In this document: positions 57,123-64,000 of the stretch, piece after piece | Layout: each line of letters opens with the position of its first letter | How positions within the stretch are numbered: position 1 is the first letter of the stretch | Assembly (NCBI GenBank): GCA_016748015.1 | Contig: JAAOMT010000761.1 | Span: 49,958 to 113,957, forward strand | DNA from: Geosiphon pyriformis | Lineage: Eukaryota; Glomeromycota; Glomeromycetes; Archaeosporales; Geosiphonaceae | Length of the DNA stretch: 64,000 nucleotides | Reading direction: 5' to 3' | Notes under the pieces: generated by a model | Database searches by the model: none | Told to the model about the DNA's origin: nothing | What the model saw: only the letters and a program-made list of their open reading frames with translations | Program-made: the position numbers and the translations under genes

Positions 57123-57704
57123 TCAGTCATTATTAACTAGTGCTTGATACTGCATAGCCTCCATAACCAAAACTTTGATTGGAGTAATAATACCATTTAC
57201 TTTAAAGAGAAAATTATCAATTTCACTGATAGGAGTCTTGGTCGTTCTATCAGCTATTATTATTCTGACACTAACAGCACAATTAACTTGGTAACCTAAT
57301 TGGTTCATGAGTTGTTGTGTAATAATACTGCCTGCTAATCCACTATCAAAGATGAGTTTGATAGTATGGCCATTTACTTTGACATCAGTGTATATGACAG
57401 TGATTGGTTTTTCCTCAAATATGGCTTCACTGAACAAAAAAGTGGCTGTTGGTTCTTCAATTTCAAAGAGAAATATAGCTGTGAGTGACTCATCTTCTAT
57501 GATGGTGGCTGGTGGTATGTTGTTGGTAAATGATTTTTGGTTTGTCTCCAAGTTGTTGGATGAGACATCTTTTGGGGTAACCAGGAGACTTAAATAGGTC
57601 TGAGAACTTGGGTTTTGAGTATACCTGGTTCCTGAACTCTGCTGTTGTGATCCTGACAGCTGATTAAATGAACTGAGAATTGGTTGATAGATTACTATTG
57701 ACAA
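57123..57704 (-). pseudogene. Element C gag-protease segment with intact DSG
   Basis: 193 open codons. The last gag residues (SGSQQQSSGTRYTQNPSS), then the protease: VIYTDVKVNGHTIKLIFDSGLAGSIIT with intact Asp-Ser-Gly, IIIADRTTKTPISEIDNF and TPIKVLVMEAMQYQALVNND, ending at a TGA where Trp is expected. Probably a complete retropepsin-like domain except for its last strand. It continues into the Cys-rich region with stops. Confidence 0.82.
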
Positions 57705-59422
57705 TCTTCAGCTTTGTTGTGTCAGTCTTGGCCTTTGGATTCCATTTTGAGGTAAGTTTTGTAGTGGTGTTTGAATTTGTTGGGGTTGATAGATTACTTG
57801 GGGTGGTGGCTAATAAATTGGCTGGGACTGCAGTTAATAAATTACTGGTGTCATTGGCTGATAAACTGGTGGTTGATAGATTGGCTGTTGTGTCATAAGT
57901 AGGTAATTTGGTTGATATAATTCTGGGTTTGATTGATAATTTGGAGTTTGAAACCTGTGATCGGAATTTTGATATTAATTTCCCAATTGTTGGTTTTTTT
58001 TTCTTAATCTACAGTCAATTCTCAAATGCCCTTGTTTACCACAGTAGTGGCAAACATGTGTTTCTTGCTGCCACTGTTAATTGGTGAAGAATGATGGACA
58101 CAGCTGATTCTGGAAATGATTTGCATTTCCTTGATTATTGTATCATTGTGAAGGTTGATAAATTGTCTGATTGTTAGCTAAGTATCTCTTTAATTTTTTA
58201 TCAATGGAATCACTGAATTGTTTCAGCTTAGAATTCAATTCAAATGATCCATTTATCACTAGATTGACAGCTTAAGTGTGGTTGGCTTTGAGTTTAGCAG
58301 TTTCGAAATCTTGTGCATTGGTAACTGCATCTTGGAGAGTTTGTGGGTGCATTGAACATATGTGCTAGAGAATGCTACTGCATAGTCCATGTATAAACTG
58401 GTTTAGAATCTGTAATGCTGTAAAATAGTCAGCTTGGATTGCTTGAATTTGGTGCAGATTTCTGTAGAAGCATCTTAAGTAAGTAGTGACTGCTTCAGTT
58501 TCTTCTTATTTGATGGTAGTGAAGGTGTTGGCTAGGCAATTAATACTGTTGCTGTTGTTAAAATATCTTAAAAATTCCAATTTAAATGCATTGAATGTTT
58601 GGGGTTTTTGAGCCAAGCTATGATACCACAAGTCAGTGACATTCTAAAGAAAATAAAGAATTGCTTAAAAGGCTCTGACATCATCCAGTTATTAGCAGTG
58701 ATAGCTTTAACAATGTCATTAATCTACATTTGTGCATTGTTCTCTTTACCAGAAAATTTTTCCACCTTTGCAATTGGTGCATATGCCATTTGTTGTTGTT
58801 GTTGTAGTGGTTGAAGTAACAATGATTGGAATCTTGATGGTGTTGGTGATTGCAATTTAAATTCCTCAAAATATTCACTGTATAGTCCTAATAACTCTGC
58901 TCTTCTTTGTTTATTTTGGAATGAGAATTGTCCAAAAATTAATGTCATGTTTGATGTGGACATGTCTACTGAGAAAATATTGATAACACTTCTTGACATA
59001 TAATGGTATGATGGATTGGTTGGTGATTCAACTCTGGTTTTCTTCTAAATAGGTGGTTGTATCTGTTTTGGTGTTCCTGCTGGTGTTTGCAATCTTTCTT
59101 TGTTTTTGTTTGTGTAGGTAATAAGGAATTGTTGTTGGGTGTACTTTTTAATAGTTTGATTGATTTCTCTGATGATTGGTGCAAAACTGTAATTTCTTAG
59201 TAGACTGGTATGTTGAAACAATTCTGTATAGAAATTTTTTCTTGCAGATTCAATGTTAACTGTTCCTCTTAAGCAGTCTGTGATTTTATTATTAACGTAG
59301 AAGTTAAAGACTAATTCTGCTGAGAAGTGGTTATTGTTTAATTCTAATTGTTGGCTGTACTATTGAAATAAAGATTTAGCAAATCCTAGATAGTTTGTTC
59401 CTATTATTTCTGATTCTGCCAC
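57705..59422 (-). pseudogene. Element C gag, broken
   Basis: Starts at the conserved GTG (59420-59422, GTGGCAGAATCAG). The open part 58724-58999 covers FQNKQRRAELLGLYSEYFEEFKL and AYAPIAKVEKFSGKENNAQM, the start of the capsid domain. The rest is broken. The knuckle is at 58011-58052 (CHYCGKQGHLRIDC), intact. A repetitive Gln/Pro/Tyr-coding tail lies at 57760-57960. Confidence 0.85.
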
Positions 59423-59467
59423 TTTTGGATGATTATTGTTGGTGCTGATTCTCTGTAAAATTATACC

Positions 59468-59482
59468 TTACAGGGAGCACCA
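59468..59482 (-). other. Element C primer-binding site
   Basis: Element sense TGGTGCTCCCTGTAA, two bases after the LTR end at 59485. Confidence 0.65.
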
Positions 59483-59484
59483 AA

Positions 59485-59711
59485 TGTTACAAGTGATTAT
59501 TTGGGGTTTCAAAGCAAATAACAAACCTGTAACTTGGTGCTCAATTGATGAATAATGTTGCTAATATCTTTAAGTTGTTGGTATCTAAAGGTTTTCACAA
59601 TCTAAAGATTTTGGTTGAGTCTTTTGTATAATGGACAGAGATTCAATAGTTGTTTCAGTAATCTCCTGGAATTGCAATTCCATCAAATTTCTTTCTTAGC
59701 ATGGTGGTCAG
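59485..59711 (-). repeat. Element C 5' LTR, U5 end only, cut by element D
   Basis: Reversed LTR end TGTTACAAGTGATTATTTGG to AGCATGGTGGTCAG. It stops in the middle of the family sequence (other LTRs continue with TAATC(T/C)TCCTGG) and a second LTR end begins at 59712. So D inserted here; TCAG (59708-59711) is the expected 4-bp target copy. Confidence 0.82.
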
Positions 59712-60173
59712 TATTACAAGTGTTTATTTGGGGTCTCAAGTCAAATAACAAACCCATAACTTGGTGCTTGATTGATCTTGTGGTTGGTAAGGTTTGAAAG
59801 TGTGTTTATCTGAAAGTTTGGTTGTGGAGTTATTTGTATAATGAACAGAGATTGTAATATTTGGTTTCAGTAGCCTTCCAGAATTACAATTCTGTTGAAT
59901 TTTTTTTTCAGCGTGGTGGCTGGTAATCCTCCTGGTAAGCTATCCTCAAATCTATGAGTGTTCTACCTTTGTTTCACAGGTCTTTTACCAGTTTCTATAA
60001 TGTCTGTATCTCAGTGCTTAATTCTTAATCAATTTAGTAAAACCAAAGAAATAACAAAAGAAATAAAAGAAAATAAAAGAAATTAAAAAAACAAGTAAAA
60101 GCAATTACAAGTTAGTATTTCGTTAATAGCAGTGATCAAGAGCTATTGTTCTAGTGTGATCAAGTATCAATTA

Positions 60174-60196
60174 CTATCAACATGAAGTGTTAATAG
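60174..60196 (-). other. Conserved LTR stem-loop, copy 5
   Basis: In element sense CTATTAACA and TGTTGATAG around CTTCA; one U-G wobble, as in element A. Confidence 0.7.
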
Positions 60197-60295
60197 TGGA
60201 GAGTAAATTAAAATGGTAAATAATTATTTATTGATATTTTTGAATGGAAGGTTTTTAACTATTGGATTCTGTCTTTTTTACTTCTAGCACTACTG

Positions 60296-60304
60296 CTATA
60301 TATA
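60296..60304 (-). promoter_or_regulatory. TATA box of element D LTR
   Basis: Reversed TATATATAG next to CATAATTAAG, same context as the other family A LTRs. Confidence 0.6.
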
Positions 60305-60550
60305 CATAATTAAGATTCCTTAATTTCTTAATTCTTCACACCAGAAATTCTGGAATTTCTGGAATCCTGCAATTCCTCTTGAGAGAAATCCTGGAATTTT
60401 GGAATTCTGCAATTTCTTGTACAAGAATCTTGAAATTCCTAGAATTCTGTGATTCCTCTTGAAAAGAATCCTGGAATTTCACATTTACTATGGCTACTAT
60501 TGATTGGCTAATTCATATGCTAATATACTCCCTATATTTTATGAGTAACA

Positions 60551-60566
60551 TTATTTCCTCTTTTTT
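60551..60566 (-). other. Element D polypurine tract
   Basis: Element sense TAAAAAAGAGGAAATAA, directly before TGTTACTC; overlaps the ORF3 stop. Confidence 0.7.
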
Positions 60567-61223
60567 AATATTGAACTCTATTGAGATTTTCCAAATCTTC
60601 TAGCTTTAGTTCTCTGTCTTTGGGTATTTCTTGAACTTCTTTTTTGAGAATTACTTGAGTTATTTTGTTCTGTAATTCTTCAAATTGGGTGTTAGTTATC
60701 TTTCCCATTTGGTTAACTGTAATAGAATCTATTTTTAGATTAAATAAGATTTCTAGTCTATTTTGGAATTCGGTATGTAATCAATAGATGGCTCTTGCTT
60801 GTGTTGTTAGATTGTTCTTTTCCACAAATTGTTCCAGTTATTGCAGTATTGTTGTGTCAAATAATTATTTTGTTTTATCTGTGTATAAATTCTGAATATT
60901 CAAGTGTGGAAATAACAAAAGTTCCTTGAAAATTTGTGTATCCACTATTTCCAAGTTTTTTTGGTTAACTCTTGATATATGATAACACTTGTTAGTTCTT
61001 CCATTGTTAATTTTATTTTCAGAACTATTTTGTTAATAGTGTTTTCTGTTTTCTTTTGACTTTTGTATTTGAATATCTTTCTGATATCTTGGTATCGAAT
61101 AATTTGTTGATTGATAGTAATTTCTATATTCTGTTGTTAAATTAGTTAGAATAGTTGTTGTGCTAGTGAGTGGATATTGTCAGTGATTTTCATTTTTCTG
61201 AAGTCTTTTGTCGTGTCTGCCAT
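60565..61223 (-). pseudogene. Element D ORF3, unidentified accessory ORF
   Basis: About 219 codons from the ATG at 61223 (MADTTKDFRKMKITDNIH) to the TAA at 60565-60567. Then SLAQQLF with a stop, NIEITINQQIIRYQDIRK, TMEELTSVIIYQELTKKTWK with a stop, NFCYFHT with a stop, QAIYW-like words, NQMGKITNTQFEELQNKI, VILKKEVQEI and LENLNRVQY. The ATG in this copy is the best candidate start of ORF3. It lies just after the integrase C-terminus. Confidence 0.66.
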
Positions 61224-61239
61224 GTCTTTATATACTTTT

Positions 61240-62630
61240 TTTATTGTTTAATTTTATGTGTTTAGTCCAATGATTATAATTGGTTCCAGATCTCGTGGAA
61301 TCTTATTTGGTTGGACTAGTATTTTTTGTACTCCCAATTGTGGAATGTTATTGGTAGATGGTGACACTATATGGTGATATGGTTTCAGTTAATCACCATG
61401 TGCTGTTTTGGTTAAGATTTTGTTGTTTCATCTTAATTTATAAGCTTTATTTCTAAGAATTTTTTCAATGTAAAATGGTCTGTTCCATTTGGGGTCAAAT
61501 TTTTTACTTCATTGTTTTTTCACTTTAGTACAATATAAAAGTACTTTGTTTCCAATTTTGAATTCAACTGGTTTATCTGGTAGTTGGTTATTATGTCTTT
61601 CTTTTTGTTTTTCTTGTGACTTTTGGATGTTATTATCTGCTTTTTGTTATTTGTTTTCTAGTGTTTCTATTAAGTCATATGTTCTTCTTAGTAACATTTT
61701 CTGAAAATTATCTTCAGTTATTGGTTCTGTTGGATAAGTATTGACTTCTATCTCAACTGGTAATGTTGCTGTTCTACTGTATATTAATTCAAATGATGTT
61801 GCTTGTGTTGTGTTCTGCTTTATTGTCTGATAAGCAAATAATGCTAATGATATAAACAAGTCCCATTTATCCTGGTTTTTTTGACTGATTTTGGTAATTG
61901 TTTCACATAATGTTCTGTTAAATCTTTCAACTAACCTATTTGTTTGTAGATGGTATGGTAATGATAATGGTCTTTTTATCCTAAATTTTTGACTTAATTC
62001 TGCTAATGTTCTTTTCACAAAATGAGTTCCTTGATCAGATAATAATTTTTTTAAACATCTGTGTTGACAGATCAAATCTTGATGAATGAATTCAGCAATG
62101 AATTCTGCATCTGCTCTTTGAATGGCTTTTGTTTTTGGCCATTTTGTAAAATAATCCATAGCTACTGCAATATATCTATTGTCTCTGCTGGTAATTGTTA
62201 ATAGTCCGACTAAGTTAATTCTGATATGGTCAAATAGTTGTCCCACTTTAATTGGTCTCAATAATTCACTGGGTTTTGTTCCTCCTCTTCTTTGACAAGT
62301 ATCACAATTTTGAAAATATTGGATGATATGTGGATACATTAATGACCAATAGTATCTTTTTTTGGTTCTTTCTATGATTGCTTTTTTATGAAAATATCCT
62401 GCTGTTGGATCTGAGTGCATGTTGAATAATATTGTCTCTTTCTTTGGTTCTGTGATTACTCTGATTAGTTGATCTGGATTTCTTCTGTTCTTCTGGTACA
62501 GTATATTTTGATGGTTGATAAAATATTTTAATTGTTGTTTTATGTTTCTTTGTTCTTTTTGAGATAATTTCTTCTTGAATAATTGGGTATTTATATAATA
62601 TTGTAGTTGTTGGTATTTTTGTATATTCAT
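61240..62630 (-). pseudogene. Element D integrase, 327 codons open but catalytically dead
   Basis: Open 61647-62630. Zinc domain: FNMHSDPTAGYFHKK, where the second His is Tyr (C-to-T), then CDTCQRRGGTK. Core: IRINLVGLL, where the first catalytic Asp is Asn; LLSDQGTHFV keeps the second; NRLVERFN keeps Glu. The C-terminal domain continues to about 61240 past a stop (EFKIGNKVLLYCTKVKKQ). A long open frame here does not mean activity. Confidence 0.9.
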
Positions 62631-62639
62631 CTTTTGTTA

Positions 62640-64000
62640 TATTTTTTGGATTGAATTGTGTTTTAGATTTGTCTCATTCGTGACAGTCTATTGGCATTTC
62701 CATTTTTTTTTCCTTTTTATAATGTACTGTATAATTAAATGATGAAAGTTCTATTTTCTATCTGGTGTGGCAATTGTTTGCAAATTCTTGTTTTTGGATT
62801 GAAGTCAACTCTTTGTAATCAGTGTACACATCAAACTTTTAACTCAAGTATTTTTTCTATTTGATAACAGCCCAATAAATAGCTAAGTGTTCTAGTGCTG
62901 GAGTTTTATAGTTCTTCTCAGCTGAACTTAAGCTTCTACTAATGTAAGCTACTGAATGTTCTCTTCTATCTGGTCTTTTCTGTGATAGTACTGCTTCCAA
63001 TGTCTGGTCTGATATATTGGTGGTAATAATGAATGGTTTGTTGTGATTTGAATACATTAACACTGAAGCTTGAATAAGCTTTCTTTTCAGTGTATCAAAT
63101 GCTTCTTGTTGAGCTTTTGTTTATTCATACTTTACATTCTTAGTTTGTAAATAATGAAGTGGCTGGGCCAGTTTAGAAAAATCTTTAATGAAATGACAAT
63201 AATATCCAGCAAATCCCAAAAATGCTCTTAATTCCGTCAAGTTAGTTAATACTAAAAAGTTTTTTACTATTGCAATTTTATTTGGATCTGTTTTAATGCC
63301 ATCTTTGCTTACCACATGTCCCAAAAACTTGAGTTCAGTTTTTTCAAAGAAACATTTATTTGTATTTAGCTTTAATCCAGCTTTTCTTAATCTTTCAAAC
63401 ACTTGTTGAAGATGGTGCAGATGATCATCAAATGTTTTTGAAAACACATTGGTGTTATCCAAGTATACAACTACAGATTTCTATAGTAACTCTGTATACA
63501 CAATTTTCATAAGTAGTTGGAATGTGGCTGGAGCATTCATCAAGCCAAATGGCATTACTTAAAATTCAAAGTTTTTTTCTTGAGTTGTAAAAGCTGTTTT
63601 CTCTTTGTCTTCTGAGTTTATAGCTACTTGTCAGTAACCACTATCTAAATTTAGTGTTAAGAACTATTTATTTCCTCCAAAAGTGTCAAATAGTTCTTGA
63701 ATCTTTGGAATTGGATAGCTATCACTTTTGGTTACTCCATTCAATTTCCGATAATTCACACAGAAATAGATCTTTCTATTCTTCTTCTGAATTAGTACCA
63801 CTGGTAATAACTATGGGCTTATTGATGACTGAATTAGCCTGTTGTCAAGTATTCGGTTAATTTCTTGACAAATGATCTTATGGCTGGCTGGTGGTACTCT
63901 ATATGCTCTTTGTTTTATTGGCATTGCATCTCCAGTTTTAATCTGGTGCTGAATTATGTTAGTTCTGCCAAATTCATTTTCACTGGCAAAGATGTCATTG
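62640..64000 (-). pseudogene. Element D RNase H and reverse transcriptase, partial
   Basis: RNase H 62857-63063: PFIITTNISDQTLEAVLSQ, catalytic Asp to Asn, then AYISRSLSSAEKNYKTPALEHLA. RT: 63121-63462 open (MDNTNVFSKTFDDHLHHLQQ, FLGHVVSKDGIKTDP); active site YLDN at 63454-63465. Fingers at 63640-63900 with stops. Continues beyond the window towards dUTPase and gag. Confidence 0.88.

Larger units (their letters stand above)
51145..59711 (-). mobile_element. Ty3/gypsy element C (family A), nearly complete, both LTRs truncated
   Basis: Reverse strand. In element sense: partial 5' LTR (59485-59711, cut by element D), PBS, gag, protease, Cys-rich region, dUTPase, pre-RT domain, RT, RNase H, integrase, ORF3, PPT and partial 3' LTR (51145-51451). 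It holds the longest open frame of the window (400 codons, dUTPase region). RT reads YLDN, RNase H Asp is Asn, and integrase has lost Asp and Glu. Confidence 0.9.
59712..60550 (-). repeat. Element D 3' LTR (type-2 U3)
   Basis: 839 bp, TATTACAAGTGTTTATTTGG to TATGAGTAACA (reversed). The long type-2 array lies at about 60340-60480. Confidence 0.9.
59712..64000 (-). mobile_element. Ty3/gypsy element D (family A), runs off the window
   Basis: Reverse strand: 3' LTR, PPT, ORF3, integrase, RNase H and RT up to the window edge. Its integrase is open for 327 codons. RT reads YLDN, RNase H Asp is Asn, integrase first Asp is Asn and one zinc His is Tyr. Confidence 0.9.

Noticed and set aside
58599-58814. 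Plus-strand frame with a hydrophobic stretch and terminal Cys run
   Set aside because: Antisense of a Gln- and Asn-coding repeat in element C gag.
1313-63860. Alternative genetic code (stops read as Trp or Gln)
   Set aside because: TGA, TAG and TAA all occur at Trp, Gln, Arg and other positions, mixed with TGG, CAA and CGA in the same proteins, together with frameshifts and lost catalytic residues. Decay explains it.

Overview
The window is a eukaryotic transposon landscape with no recognisable host gene. It is very A+T-rich throughout (by eye about three quarters A+T) and almost entirely made of decayed retroelements: two full-length non-LTR elements (LINEs) on the left and a deep nest of Ty3/gypsy LTR elements from about 18.3 kb to the right edge. 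The LINE proteins, and Ty3 elements that carry a dUTPase, look to me like repeats of arbuscular mycorrhizal fungi (Glomeromycotina: Rhizophagus, Gigaspora and relatives). That is recognition from memory, not a search, so the organism call is moderate.

Layout. 1-1190 is A+T-rich filler holding one 5'-truncated LINE tail. 1191-7933 is LINE copy 1 (+). 7934-10690 is A+T-rich filler with a block repeated at 22.3 kb. 10690-18250 is LINE copy 2 (+), whose endonuclease region is split by a solo LTR (13135-14019). 18346-23318 is Ty3 element F (-), the most decayed. Ty3 element E (-) starts inside F's right LTR at 23319, is split by complete element B (+, 27907-37502), resumes at 37503 and is cut at 40610 by element A (+, 40611-48524). 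A is cut in its integrase by element G (+, 48525-51144; LTR and gag only). An inverted junction near 51145 leads into element C (-, to 59711), whose 5' LTR is cut by element D (-, 59712 to beyond the window).

The better preserved Ty3 elements share one order: LTR, PBS, gag with a CCHC knuckle, aspartic protease, a cysteine-rich putative zinc-binding region, dUTPase, a small beta-type domain, RT, RNase H, integrase, an unidentified ORF3, PPT, LTR. The cysteine-rich region, dUTPase and ORF3 occur in two LTR families, so they look like long-standing parts of the elements. All copies are dead in sequence. In-frame stops fall mostly at Trp, Gln and Arg codons, and most RT active sites have lost an Asp to Asn, always explicable by G-to-A. 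Element E is the exception: every RT, RNase H and integrase catalytic residue I could read is intact. Family A LTRs carry a conserved 9-bp stem-loop and one of two unrelated palindromic repeat arrays upstream of a TATA box.
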